A stretch of DNA of 64,000 nt, taken from RBG-16-66-20 sp040752005. Its GTDB lineage: Bacteria > Pseudomonadota > Gammaproteobacteria > Burkholderiales > SG8-39. Under the pieces are notes generated by a model, which ran no database searches, had not been told where the DNA came from, and saw nothing but the letters and a program-made list of their open reading frames with translations. Position 1 is the first letter of the stretch. Each line of letters begins with the position of its first letter. The translations under genes and the position numbers were made by a program. The stretch lies in assembly GCA_040752005.1 (NCBI GenBank), contig JBFMFX010000011.1:53875-117874 (forward strand). Reading direction: 5' to 3'. Of the stretch, positions 56,197 through 64,000 are shown piece by piece.

Positions 56197-57399
56197 ATGA
56201 AACCCGCAGCGTTTGGACGGGGCGTTGTGCTCGCCGCGGCCCTCGTCGCCGGCGCCGCGCAGGCGCAGACGGTGAGAATCGGCGTGGTGCTCACCTACAC
56301 CGGAGTGGGTGCGGAATTCGCGCAGCAGATTGACCGCGGCATGCAGATGTTCGTGAAGCTCAACCCGGACGCCTTCGGGCCCTGCAAGCCCGAGATCGTG
56401 CGCCGCGACGCGAAGAACCCGGGCGGCGCGGACGCGAAGACCGCAGCGCAGGAGCTGATCACGCAGGAAAAAGTGGACATCATCACCGGGGTGATCTATT
56501 CGTCGAATGCGATCGCGATGGAGCCGGTGATCACGGCCGCGAAGAAGCCGTTCCTGATCATGAACGCCGGCACCGCCTGGATCACGAATCTGTCGCCGGT
56601 GATCGCGCGCGTGTCGTTCTCGATGTGGCACGCCGGACACGCGATGGGCGAGGCGGCGGTGAAGACCCTGAAGGCGAAGACCGCGGTGATCGGCTATACC
56701 GACTATCCGCCCGGCAAGGACAGCCTGATTGCGTTCAAGACCGCGTTCGAAAAAGCGGGCGGCAAGGTGGTGGACGAGATCCCGATGGGCGGACCGGGTC
56801 AGGTGCCGGACTTCACGCCGTTCTTCCAGCGCGCCAAGGACAAGAAGCCCGACGTGTTCTTCGTGTTCGTACCCTCGGGCGATCACGCCGTCGCGGTGGT
56901 GAAGACCTACAACGCGCTCGGCATGCGCCAGGCCGGCATCAAGCTGGTCGGCCCGGGCGACATCACGCCCGATCACAAGCTCCAGGGCATGGGCGACGAT
57001 GCAGTCGGTATGATCACCATCCACCACTACAATGCCGACCTCGACAACCCGACGAACCGGCGCTTCGTCGAGGCGTGGCGCAAGGAGTGGGGCCCGAACG
57101 CCATCCCGGACTTCATGGCGGTGCAGGGCTACGACGGCATGGCGGCGATCGCGCACGCCGCGCGCGTCAACAAGTGCAAGCTCGACGCCGACAATTTCAT
57201 CGCGGCGTTGAAGGGCTGGAAGTTCGACAGCCCGCGCGGCCCGATCATGATCGATCCCTCGACGCGCGACATCGTGATGAACGAGTACCTGAGCGAGGTG
57301 GTCAAGGCGGGCGGGCGGCTGATGCAGAAAAACGTCGCCGTGATTCCGCAGGTGAAGGACATGTGCAAGGAACTCAAGCTGGACCGCTGCGGCAAGTGA
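56197..57399 (+). CDS. ABC importer periplasmic substrate-binding protein, LIV/aromatic-acid type (cluster 2)
   Basis: A 400-residue type-I binding protein. A signal peptide (to AAQAQT) precedes VRIGVVLTYTGVGAEFAQQIDRGM. GGAGGAGG precedes the ATG at 56197. It is only broadly related to the cluster-1 binding protein. Divergent from marR-dioxygenase, it probably binds the aromatic acid used by that enzyme. Confidence 0.9.
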   Translation: MKPAAFGRGVVLAAALVAGAAQAQTVRIGVVLTYTGVGAEFAQQIDRGMQMFVKLNPDAFGPCKPEIVRRDAKNPGGADAKTAAQELITQEKVDIITGVIYSSNAIAMEPVITAAKKPFLIMNAGTAWITNLSPVIARVSFSMWHAGHAMGEAAVKTLKAKTAVIGYTDYPPGKDSLIAFKTAFEKAGGKVVDEIPMGGPGQVPDFTPFFQRAKDKKPDVFFVFVPSGDHAVAVVKTYNALGMRQAGIKLVGPGDITPDHKLQGMGDDAVGMITIHHYNADLDNPTNRRFVEAWRKEWGPNAIPDFMAVQGYDGMAAIAHAARVNKCKLDADNFIAALKGWKFDSPRGPIMIDPSTRDIVMNEYLSEVVKAGGRLMQKNVAVIPQVKDMCKELKLDRCGK

Positions 57400-57420
57400 G
57401 CCGCTAGCGGCCGGTATCCA

Positions 57421-57457
57421 CCGCCGCCCCTCGGTGACACTGGCGGGCGGCGGTTTT
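57421..57457 (+). terminator. Intrinsic terminator/attenuator between binding protein and permease genes (cluster 2)
   Basis: CCGCCGCCC at 57421-57429 pairs with GGGCGGCGG at 57445-57453, with a 15-nt loop, followed by TTTT. It ends 5 bp before the permease start, the same place as the terminator in cluster 1. Confidence 0.7.
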
Positions 57458-57462
57458 CATTC

Positions 57463-58326
57463 ATGGACGTCGCGGGCGTACTTCTCGGCGGCTTCGCCGC
57501 CGGCATGGTGCTGTTCATCGTCTCGGTGGGCCTGTCGGTCACGATGGGTCTGATGGGCTTTGTCAATCTCGCCCACGGCGGCTTCGCCATGCTGGGCGGC
57601 TACGCCATGGTGCTCGCCATGAAGCACTGGGGGCTCGGATTCCTTTCCGCGCTCGCGCTCGCTTTCGTCGCCGTGGCGCTGCTCGCCGTGCTGCTGGAGC
57701 GCATGCTCTACGCGCGCCTGTACCGCGCCGGCGAACTGGACCAGGTGCTGTTCACGATCGGCCTGGTCTTCATCATGATCTCGGCGATCACCCTCGGCGT
57801 CGGTCCCGAGACGCAGACGCTGCGCCTTCCGGACTGGATGCGCGGCGAAACCGACCTCGGCTTCATCCGCTACCGCACCTACAGCCTGACGGTGATCGTC
57901 GCCGGTGTCGCGCTGGCGATCGCGCTCTGGCTCGGTTTCGAGCGCACCCGGTTCGGCGCGCGCATCCGCGCGGCGGTGGACAACCGCCGCATGGCCGCCT
58001 CGCTCGGCGTGGACGTCGGGCGCCTCTTCACCGTCACCTTCGCGATCGGCAGCGGCCTTGCCGCGGTGGGCGGAGGGCTGGGCGCCGAGATCCTCGGTCT
58101 CGACCCGAATTACCCGCTGCGCTACCTCGCGTACTTCCTGATCGTGGTCGCCGTCGGCGGGCTCGGGCGCGTCACCGGGGTGTTCTTCGCCGCGCTCCTG
58201 ATCGGCGTTCTCGATTTCGTGCTCAAGATCCACTTTCCCAAGGGCGGGACGATGTTCATTTACGCGCTCACGCTCGTTCTCCTGCTCGCGCGGCCGCAGG
58301 GGCTGTTCGGGAGGAAAGGCGGGTGA
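57463..58326 (+). CDS. LIV-type ABC importer permease (LivH-like, cluster 2)
   Basis: A 287-residue inner-membrane permease with GLMGFVNLAHGGFAMLGGYAM, the cytoplasmic loop RAAVDNRRMAASLGVDVGRL and VAVGGLGRVTGVFFAALLIG near the end. It has the family length and starts with ATG at 57463. Its stop overlaps the next start. Confidence 0.92.
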   Translation: MDVAGVLLGGFAAGMVLFIVSVGLSVTMGLMGFVNLAHGGFAMLGGYAMVLAMKHWGLGFLSALALAFVAVALLAVLLERMLYARLYRAGELDQVLFTIGLVFIMISAITLGVGPETQTLRLPDWMRGETDLGFIRYRTYSLTVIVAGVALAIALWLGFERTRFGARIRAAVDNRRMAASLGVDVGRLFTVTFAIGSGLAAVGGGLGAEILGLDPNYPLRYLAYFLIVVAVGGLGRVTGVFFAALLIGVLDFVLKIHFPKGGTMFIYALTLVLLLARPQGLFGRKGG

Positions 58327-59324
58327 ACCCGGTGCTCCCGGCCGCGCAGGAGTTCGCCCGTCGCCACCGGCTGCGCTGGTGGGAGGCGCTGCCGTGGCTG
58401 GCCGCGCTTGGCGCGTTCTTCGCCTTCCCGAACTACCTCTCGTTCGGCACGCAGGTGCTGATCACGGTGCTGTTCGCGCTCTCGCTCGACCTGGTGCTCG
58501 GCTATGCCGGCATCGTCACGCTCGGGCACGCGGCGTTCTTCGGCGCCGGCGCCTACACCGTGGGCATGCTCGCCGCGCACGCCGGCTGGAACGAGCCGCT
58601 CTCGGGTCTTGCCGCGGCGGCGGCGGTCGCGGCGGCGATCGGGTTCCTGAGCGGGCTGGTGGTGCTGCGCACCCACGGCCTGACGCTGCTGATGCTCACG
58701 CTGTGCACCATGGCGCTGCTCGAACAGGCGGCGAACATGGGCGCGGCCTGGACCGGCGGCTTCGACGGCATCCCCGGACTCAGCTTCCGCAAGATCCTCG
58801 GGCTGTTCGACTTCGACGTGCTCTACTTCCGCTCGCAGTATCTGTACGTGCTGGCGGTGCTGTTCGCCTGCTTCGTGTTCGTGCGCACGCTGGTGTATTC
58901 GGCCTTCGGCCAGAGCCTGACCGGCGTGCGCGAAAACGTGCTGCGCATGCACGCCGTGGGCGCGCCGGTGCGCGCGCGCCTGGTCATCGCCTACACGATT
59001 TCGGCGGCGCTCGCCGGGCTCGCGGGCGGTCTGTTCACCCAGGCGACCGGCTACGTCAATCTCGCGGTGCTCGGCCTCGACCGTGCCGCCGGCGTGATGA
59101 TCGTGCTCATTCTCGGCGGCTACGGGCGGCTGTACGGCGCGTTCGTCGGCGCGGTGGCGTACCTGATGCTCGAGCACCAGCTCGCGAAGGCCTATCCCAC
59201 CGCCTGGCAGCTCGGCGTCGGCGTGTTGCTGGTGCTCGTCGCGCTGTATGCGCGAAACGGCATCCTCGGGCTCGTCGAGCCGCTGCGGCGCCGGGGCGCG
59301 GCGATGCGCGGGAGGCCGACATGA
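58323..59324 (+). CDS. LIV-type ABC importer permease (LivM-like, cluster 2)
   Basis: A 333-residue permease with LVLGYAGIVTLGHAAFFGAGA, LTGVRENVLRMHAVGAPVRARL (loop to ATPases) and LILGGYGRLYGAFVGAVAYLML. It starts with GTG at 58323, overlapping the LivH stop, and ends in an ATGA overlap with the ATPase gene. Confidence 0.92.
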   Translation: MNPVLPAAQEFARRHRLRWWEALPWLAALGAFFAFPNYLSFGTQVLITVLFALSLDLVLGYAGIVTLGHAAFFGAGAYTVGMLAAHAGWNEPLSGLAAAAAVAAAIGFLSGLVVLRTHGLTLLMLTLCTMALLEQAANMGAAWTGGFDGIPGLSFRKILGLFDFDVLYFRSQYLYVLAVLFACFVFVRTLVYSAFGQSLTGVRENVLRMHAVGAPVRARLVIAYTISAALAGLAGGLFTQATGYVNLAVLGLDRAAGVMIVLILGGYGRLYGAFVGAVAYLMLEHQLAKAYPTAWQLGVGVLLVLVALYARNGILGLVEPLRRRGAAMRGRPT

Positions 59325-60082
59325 GCGGCGCCGCGCCGATGCTGGAGACGCGCGGTCTGTGCAAGAACTTCGGCGCGCTGGAAGTCGCGCGCGAGATCGA
59401 CTTCCGCCTCGAGCGCGGCGCGCGCCACGCGCTGATCGGACCGAACGGCGCCGGCAAGACCACGTTCGTGAACCTGCTCACCGGCGTGCTTGCGCCTTCG
59501 CGCGGGCAGGTGCTGCTGGAGGGCGAGGACGTCACCCGGCTCGCGCAGGCGAAGCGCGTCAAGCGCGGCATCGCGCGCACCTTCCAGATCTCGCAGCTCT
59601 TCCGCGGTCTGACGGTGTTCGAGAACGTCTGCATCGCGGTCGCCGAGCGCATGGGGGTCGGCGGTGCGATGCTCAGGCCCGCGGGGGCGCACGAGGCGGT
59701 GATCGCCGAAGCCACGCGCCTCGTCGAAATGGTGAAGCTCGCCGAGGACGCCGGGCGGCGCGTCGCCGAGCTGCCCTATGGGCGCCAGCGGCTGGTGGAG
59801 ATCGCGATCGCGCTCGGCCTGGCTCCGCGCGTGCTGCTGCTCGATGAGCCGGCCGCCGGCATCCCGAGCGCCGAGAGCCACATCCTCCTCGATGCGATCG
59901 CCTCGCTGCCGGAGGACATCGCCGTGCTCATCATCGAGCACGACATGGATCTCGTGTTCCGCTTCGCGCGCCGCATCACGGTGATGGTGAGCGGGGCGGT
60001 GTACGCCGAGGGCACTCCGGCCGAGATCGCCGCCAACCGCGACGTGCGCGCGGTGTACCTCGGGAGCGCTCTCGATGGCTGA
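59321..60082 (+). CDS. LIV-type ABC importer ATPase (LivG-like, cluster 2)
   Basis: A 253-residue ATPase. Walker A is GPNGAGKTTFVN, the LivG-type signature VAELPYGRQRLVEIAIAL, Walker B LLLLDEPAAGIP, and the H-loop IIEHDMDLVF. The tail PAEIAANRDVRAVYLG is as in LivG. The LivF-like gene overlaps its 3' end by 8 bp. Confidence 0.93.
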   Translation: MSGAAPMLETRGLCKNFGALEVAREIDFRLERGARHALIGPNGAGKTTFVNLLTGVLAPSRGQVLLEGEDVTRLAQAKRVKRGIARTFQISQLFRGLTVFENVCIAVAERMGVGGAMLRPAGAHEAVIAEATRLVEMVKLAEDAGRRVAELPYGRQRLVEIAIALGLAPRVLLLDEPAAGIPSAESHILLDAIASLPEDIAVLIIEHDMDLVFRFARRITVMVSGAVYAEGTPAEIAANRDVRAVYLGSALDG

Positions 60083-60776
60083 GGCGCTGCGGCTCAAGGG
60101 CGTCGGCGCCGGCTACGGCGAGACGCACGTGCTCGAGCAGGTGGATCTCGCGCTGGCCGCGGGCGAAAGCCTCTCGATCATCGGCCGCAACGGCGTCGGC
60201 AAGTCCACGCTGCTAGAGACGATCATGGGACACACGACGTTGCACGCGGGGGAAATCCGGCTCGAGGGCCGGCGCATCGAGCGCGCCGCGCCGCACGAGC
60301 GCGCGCGCCTGGGGCTGGGGTACGTGCCGCAGGAGCGCGAGATCTTTCCCTCGCTCACCGTGCGCGAGAACCTGGAGATCTGCGCGCGGCCGGGACACTG
60401 GGACGCGGCGCGCGTCTTCGAGCTGTTTCCGAACCTGAAGGCCAGGCTCGGCAACGCCGGCACCCAGCTCTCCGGCGGCGAGCAACAGATGCTCGCCATC
60501 GCCCGCGCGCTGATGACCAACCCGTCGGTGCTGCTCATGGACGAGCCGACCGAGGGCTTGGCGCCGGTGATCGTGCAGGCGCTCGCCGACGTGCTCGCGC
60601 GGCTGCGCGCCGCCGGCGGCCTGTCCATCGTGCTGGTGGAGCAGAACAGCCGCGTCGCGCTCGGATTCTCGGAGCGCACGGTGGTCATGGACCGCGGCCG
60701 GATCGTCTACGACGGCGAGTCCGAGCGCCTGCGGCGCGACCCGGAGTTCCTCGCCAAGCTGGTCGCGGCGGAGTAG
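60075..60776 (+). CDS. LIV-type ABC importer ATPase (LivF-like, cluster 2)
   Basis: A 233-residue ATPase. Walker A is GRNGVGKSTLLE, the signature QLSGGEQQMLAIARAL, Walker B LLMDEPTEGLAP, and the switch VEQNSRVAL. It retains the usual EQN motif, unlike the cluster-1 partner. It is the last gene of the importer operon. Confidence 0.93.
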   Translation: MAEALRLKGVGAGYGETHVLEQVDLALAAGESLSIIGRNGVGKSTLLETIMGHTTLHAGEIRLEGRRIERAAPHERARLGLGYVPQEREIFPSLTVRENLEICARPGHWDAARVFELFPNLKARLGNAGTQLSGGEQQMLAIARALMTNPSVLLMDEPTEGLAPVIVQALADVLARLRAAGGLSIVLVEQNSRVALGFSERTVVMDRGRIVYDGESERLRRDPEFLAKLVAAE

Positions 60777-61231
60777 AGCCCGCGGCGGGTTCGGCGGGCG
60801 CGAAAGCGCCACCGTCGCCCGAAGGACGGGTCACGCGCCTTCAGGTTCGATCCCCGTCGAGACGGTTCGCCCGGATGTGTCGCACGCTGCGATCGCCCTC
60901 GAACCGGCGGCACCGGAAGCCGGTGAGCCGCCAAGCGGGCAGCGGGGCGGCGTTGTGGACGACGGCGCCGCCGATCGGTCTGCAGGCGGGCACGGGCGAG
61001 GCGGTTCTTGCGGCATTTTTCCGCATGGCGGATTCAACCTTTTTCACCGACGCGCGTTGCACAGACGGTGTAAGTGAAAACCAGCGACCTCGATCGCCCG
61101 AACCGCCATGACCCTGTTGCGCCGCCTGTTCCGCTTCCTCGACCGCCGCCGGGGCGCGCGGGCGATGACCGGCTACGGACCGGAAGTGCTGTTCGCGGGT
61201 TGGGTGGACATTCCGGCCGCCTTGCAGCGCG
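60777..61231. other. 455-bp intergenic region without a supported gene
   Basis: No convincing coding sequence is seen. A short GGCGC-GAAA-GCGCC hairpin lies at 60797-60810, an imperfect GGCGGC...GCCGCC hairpin near 60906-60932, and TTTTCAC...GTGAAAA with inner CACCG...CGGTG around 61039-61080. None has a proper T-tract. A 47-codon reading at 61108-61251 (MTLLRRLFRFLDRRR...) runs into the mut7-C gene and is not supported. Confidence 0.5.
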
Positions 61232-61954
61232 TCATGTCTCGCCGTCCATGATCCGCGCCAGCGCCGCCCGCATGCGGGCGTAGTGCGAGCCTTCCCAGTA
61301 CACCCGGTCGCAGCGCGCGCAGTGCATGAAGTGCTCGCGCGAGGCCGCCACCGCCGCCGGCAGACGGTCCAGCACAGCGGCCTTGGGCACCGGTTTCAGC
61401 GCGACGTTGCAGGCGAGGCACAGCGTGAACGGGCGGGCGCAGGCGGCCAGGCCGAAGCGCTCGACCACTTCGCGCAGTTGTGCCTCCGGCTTGCGCGCGT
61501 GCACGTAGCAGCCGCGGGCGATCTCGCGGCACTTGAGCAGCTCCCGGTCGCGGGTGAGCACGATGCGGCGCTCCTTCCACGCCAGCCGGCGGATCGTCGC
61601 GTCGGAGATCTGCGGCTCGTGCACGGTGTCGAACCCGAGCATGCGCAGAAAGCGCGCCAGGCCGCCCAAGTGCGCGTCGGCGACGAACTCGGGGCGCCCC
61701 GGTTCGGCGGGTGCCGGGCGCGCGGGCCAGGGATAGACCTCGACGGCGTCGCCCTCCCGCACGATGCGCGAGAGCGTGGCGCGCTCGCCGTTCACCAAGA
61801 CGAGCGCCACCTCGGTATGCGGCACGCCGAGCGCCTCGATCGCGTTCTTGAGCGTCGCCGCCCGGGCGCAAGCGTAGGCGAAGGCGACCCCACGGCGCTC
61901 GCGCGGAAGGAAATGCTCGAGCTCGCCGTGAAACCGGAACCGCGCCGTCGCCAT
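61232..61954 (-). CDS. Mut7-C/PIN-fold RNase-like protein with ubiquitin-like N-terminus
   Basis: A 240-residue protein. The N-terminal ubiquitin-like (ThiS/MoaD-type) domain covers about residues 1-80 (FRFHGELEHFLPRER to GDAVEVYPW). The Mut7-C domain has DAHLGGLARFLRMLGFDTV and IVLTRDRELLKC, as in PIN-like nucleases. A zinc ribbon has CLACN and CARC. It is a suspected RNase, with the target unknown. It is divergent from the sugar dehydrogenase gene. Confidence 0.9.
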   Translation of the reverse strand: MATARFRFHGELEHFLPRERRGVAFAYACARAATLKNAIEALGVPHTEVALVLVNGERATLSRIVREGDAVEVYPWPARPAPAEPGRPEFVADAHLGGLARFLRMLGFDTVHEPQISDATIRRLAWKERRIVLTRDRELLKCREIARGCYVHARKPEAQLREVVERFGLAACARPFTLCLACNVALKPVPKAAVLDRLPAAVAASREHFMHCARCDRVYWEGSHYARMRAALARIMDGET

Positions 61955-62096
61955 GCGGACGAATCTAACCCTTTCGCACTGCGGCGTCGTACGAGTGCCG
62001 CGTCACCCGGCGGACACAGGAGTCCGGCGCCGCCCCGGGCCGAATCCGCCCGAATTTCGCGGCCTTGGCCGTGGGAGAGTGGATAATCGCGGCCTC

Positions 62097-63221
62097 ATGC
62101 CTGCGCGCCTGCCGGTCTTCCTGCTGGGTTTTTGCCTTGCCGCGGCCGCCGCCTGCGCGGCACCGACGTATCGGAGCGAGGAGCACCGCTTCACGGTCGC
62201 GATCGTCGTCAGCGGGCTGGCGCATCCGTGGTCGGTTGCGTTCCTGCCCGACGGCCGCATGCTCATCACCGAGCGCGCCGGCCGGATGCGCGTCGTCGCC
62301 AGCGGCAGGCTCGAGCCGGAGCCGGTGTCCGGACTGCCGCCGGTGGCGGCGTACGGACAGGGCGGGCTGATGGACGTGGCGCTGCATCCGGACTTCGCCC
62401 GGAACTCCCTCGTGTACTGGTCGTTCGCCGCGCGCGGTGCCGACGGCGTCGGCACCGAGGTCGCGCGGGGTCGGCTGGCGGGCAACCGCATCGAGGGCGC
62501 CGAAGTGATCTTCCGGCAAAGCCCGAAGGGCCACACCGGACGGCACTTCGGCTCGCGGCTGGTGTTCGACCGCGCGGGTTACCTCTACATCACGCTCGGC
62601 GATCGCGGCGAGATGGAGCGGGCGCAGAAGCCCGACGACCACGCCGGCTCGGTCATCCGGCTGCACGACGACGGCCGGGTGCCGAAGGACAACCCGTTCG
62701 TCGGCCGGCCCGGCTGGAAGCCGGAAAAATACACGCTCGGAAACCGCAACATCCAGGGCGCGGCGCTGCACCCGGTGACCGGGCTGCTGTGGACGCACGA
62801 GCACGGCCCGCAGGGCGGCGACGAGGTGAACATCATCCGCGCCGGCGTCAACTACGGCTGGCCGGTGATCACCTACGGCGTGCAGTACGGCACCGGCACG
62901 AAGATCGGCGAAGGCACGCACAAGCCGGGAATGGCGCAGCCGCTCCATTACTGGGTGCCCTCGATCGCACCCTCGGGGATGGCGTTCTACACCGGCGAGC
63001 GGTTCCCGCGCTGGCAGGGCGACCTGTTCGTCGGCTCGCTCAAGGATCAGATGCTGGTGCGCCTGCGGCTCGACGGCGAGAAGGTGGTGCGCGAGGAGCG
63101 GCTGCTGCGCGGCGTGCTCGGGCGCATCCGCGACGTGCGCAACGGCCCCGACGGTTTTCTGTATCTCCTCACCGATGAGCCGAACGGCGTGCTCGCGCGC
63201 TTGGAGCCCGCGCCGGGCTGA
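62097..63221 (+). CDS. PQQ-dependent sugar dehydrogenase, soluble (Asd/YliI type)
   Basis: A 374-residue secreted six-bladed beta-propeller. The signal peptide (LPVFLLGFCLAAAAACAAP) is followed by GLAHPWSVAFLPDGRMLITERAG, the catalytic-side GHTGRHFGSRLVFDRAGYLY, LGNRNIQGAALHPVTG with LWTHEHGPQGGDEVNII, and YGWPVITYG, which are the PQQ/calcium-binding features of soluble aldose dehydrogenases. It oxidises sugars in the periplasm. The ATG at 62097 begins the signal peptide. Confidence 0.92.
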   Translation: MPARLPVFLLGFCLAAAAACAAPTYRSEEHRFTVAIVVSGLAHPWSVAFLPDGRMLITERAGRMRVVASGRLEPEPVSGLPPVAAYGQGGLMDVALHPDFARNSLVYWSFAARGADGVGTEVARGRLAGNRIEGAEVIFRQSPKGHTGRHFGSRLVFDRAGYLYITLGDRGEMERAQKPDDHAGSVIRLHDDGRVPKDNPFVGRPGWKPEKYTLGNRNIQGAALHPVTGLLWTHEHGPQGGDEVNIIRAGVNYGWPVITYGVQYGTGTKIGEGTHKPGMAQPLHYWVPSIAPSGMAFYTGERFPRWQGDLFVGSLKDQMLVRLRLDGEKVVREERLLRGVLGRIRDVRNGPDGFLYLLTDEPNGVLARLEPAPG

Positions 63222-63292
63222 CCCGCGGGTACGACCGATCAACCTGGATCCTGCGGGAATCTACCGTTCCAGGGAGGTCACCTGTGAAGGGC

Positions 63293-63870
63293 GATGTCCC
63301 GTAGCGTGTTGAACGAAGCGCGCTGGTGGCTTCGGATTTGCATGTTACGCGAGCTTGCGTGCGCTTTTCACTGAGCGGGCGCGGTAGTGCCGGTCGGGCG
63401 CTGCGCAGAGTTTCGGCATGTCACGCATTCGGCGCACGCACCGAAAGCCGCCGCTTGCCTGAACAAGCGCGGCGCCGACCCAGCGCAGCAGCATCTGGCC
63501 GTTGCGCCGGCGCTTGACGTTGCGCGTGGGGTGGGCGACTGCGCCGTTCGGGTTCTCTATAGGATGGGTGCTGCGGAGCGTTAGCTACATCGCACCGTCG
63601 ATGCCCAGGCGCGGCACGGGGAGTGTTTCTTCCAGCCCTTCGCGCAGCGAGCCGGCGGTGCCGGGATGCTGGCGCTCGAGCGAGCGCGCCAGGCGCTTCA
63701 GTAGCTTGAACGCGAGCGCCGGATCGCGGCTCATCCAGGCGTCGTTGATGGCTCTGCGCACGCTCGCGTGCACGTGATCGGGCAAATGCTCGATGACGCT
63801 TCTGAGTACCATATGCAGGCAAAAGGAGCCGCCAGCTTCAACTCATCCGTTCAACAAATTCCGGGACATC
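63293..63870 (-). mobile_element. Internally deleted IS256-family element
   Basis: Related terminal inverted repeats occur at 63293-63314 (GATGTCCCG, 5 nt, TGTTGAAC) and 63849-63870 in reverse complement. Seventeen of the 22 positions are shared constant bases. The interval is about 578 bp, well short of a full IS256-family element, and holds only the 3' part of a transposase reading on the minus strand. No flanking target duplication is evident. It cuts the integrase reading at its right border. Confidence 0.75.
63345..63812 (-). pseudogene. IS256-family (mutator-type) transposase, 5'-deleted with premature stop
   Basis: The reading HLPDHVHASVRRAINDAWMS, then RSLERQHPGTAGSLREGLEETLPVPRLGI matches the central/C-terminal part of IS256-type transposases. 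A TAG at 63585-63587 interrupts it. The same frame then continues with LRSTHPIENPNGAVAHPTRN and RNGQMLLRWVGAALVQASGGFRCVR to a TAA at 63345, the family C-terminus. The N-terminal half with the first two catalytic acidic residues is missing. Confidence 0.85.
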
Positions 63871-64000
63871 CCCCAACAGGCTCGCCATCAGCCATTTCGT
63901 GCCGCGCAATTGGCTGAGGAGCGCGGCCACCTCTTCCTCGGTGAGCACGACCGGCAGGCGCACAGGGCGCTTCGCACGCGTCATGCCGTCCAGCCACGGG
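63838..64000 (-). pseudogene. Integron-type tyrosine integrase fragment, cut by the IS element
   Basis: The reading from the right edge is PWLDGMTRAKRPVRLPVVLTEEEVAALLSQLRGTKWLMASLL, the family segment leading into the catalytic domain of integron integrases (canonical forms continue with YGSGLRLLE). At the IS border it changes to GDVPEFVERMS and stops, so all catalytic residues are lost. The N-terminus lies outside the window. An attI and cassette array, if any, would be beyond 64000. Confidence 0.75.

Noticed and set aside
60841..60870. GGTTCGATCCCC resembling a tRNA T-arm
   Set aside because: The five bases on either side of TTCGATC do not pair, and no acceptor or anticodon arm can be placed.
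60906..60932. GGCGGC...GCCGCC hairpin as a terminator of the second importer
   Set aside because: The stem is imperfect and there is no T-tract.
61108..61251. A 47-codon reading, MTLLRRLFRFLDRRR...
   Set aside because: It has no SD or recognised relatives and overlaps the 3' end of the Mut7-C gene; it looks like chance.
63221..63292. Continuation of the integrase gene left of the IS remnant
   Set aside because: The reverse strand gives no match to the expected YGSGLRLLE segment and there is no target-site duplication, so the left part has been lost.

Overview
The window is high-GC bacterial chromosome and reads as a betaproteobacterium that lives partly on aromatic compounds. Supporting this are box-pathway benzoate genes with a BoxR-type regulator, a complete 4-hydroxybenzoyl-CoA reductase, two LIV-type ABC importers each beside Rieske oxygenase genes, a PXPV-like envelope protein, NnrU, PepN and a double-length UvrA. 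The lineage is inferred from gene content only. Gene density is very high, with many 4-bp ATGA overlaps.

Layout. 1-9119: benzoyl-CoA dihydrodiol lyase (partial, boxC) and boxR on the minus strand; a divergent promoter with TGCA motifs; flavodoxin and benzoate-CoA ligase; a zinc-type alcohol dehydrogenase; and hcrCAB, whose HcrB has the four-cysteine spacing of the extra 4Fe-4S cluster. 9130-15403: housekeeping genes (FmdB-like, asnS, thioesterase, PXPV-like, pcm, K+/H+ antiporter, DUF167, aldo/keto reductase). 15423-27318: an accessory catabolic block with an aryl-CoA-type flavin monooxygenase, Sir2 and FkbM in one overlapping operon, a gentisate-dioxygenase-like cupin, a five-gene LIV importer, and a minus-strand operon of a small protein, a lone Rieske oxygenase and a glutamine-synthetase-like ligase.

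27361-33381: an orphan LolD-like ATPase and a tightly packed operon pdxH - APH-type kinase - enolase-like protein - 2-hydroxyacid dehydrogenase - serA. The enolase-like protein has two active-site substitutions. 33413-46706: MBL hydrolase, SWIB protein, fbp, htpX, GMC oxidoreductase, GcrA-like protein, ROK kinase, type II NADH dehydrogenase, thioesterase, a decayed amino-acid oxidase, NnrU, pepN, Ap4A phosphorylase and mlaC. 46775-52309: a 1844-residue UvrA-UvrA tandem protein. 52338-60776: hsp20 with a sigma-32 type promoter, MgtC, a two-subunit Rieske dioxygenase with a MarR regulator, and a second LIV importer. 61232-64000: Mut7-C protein, PQQ-type sugar dehydrogenase, and an integron-type integrase fragment interrupted by an internally deleted IS256-family element.

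A dispersed palindromic element built from GGGTCAGACCC and its complement occurs four times. One copy supplies the last codons and stop of the flavodoxin gene, one is a perfect 36-bp palindrome between convergent genes, and two lie in frame inside the tandem uvrA gene. The least explained parts of the window are this element, the enolase-like operon and the ligase-Rieske operon.
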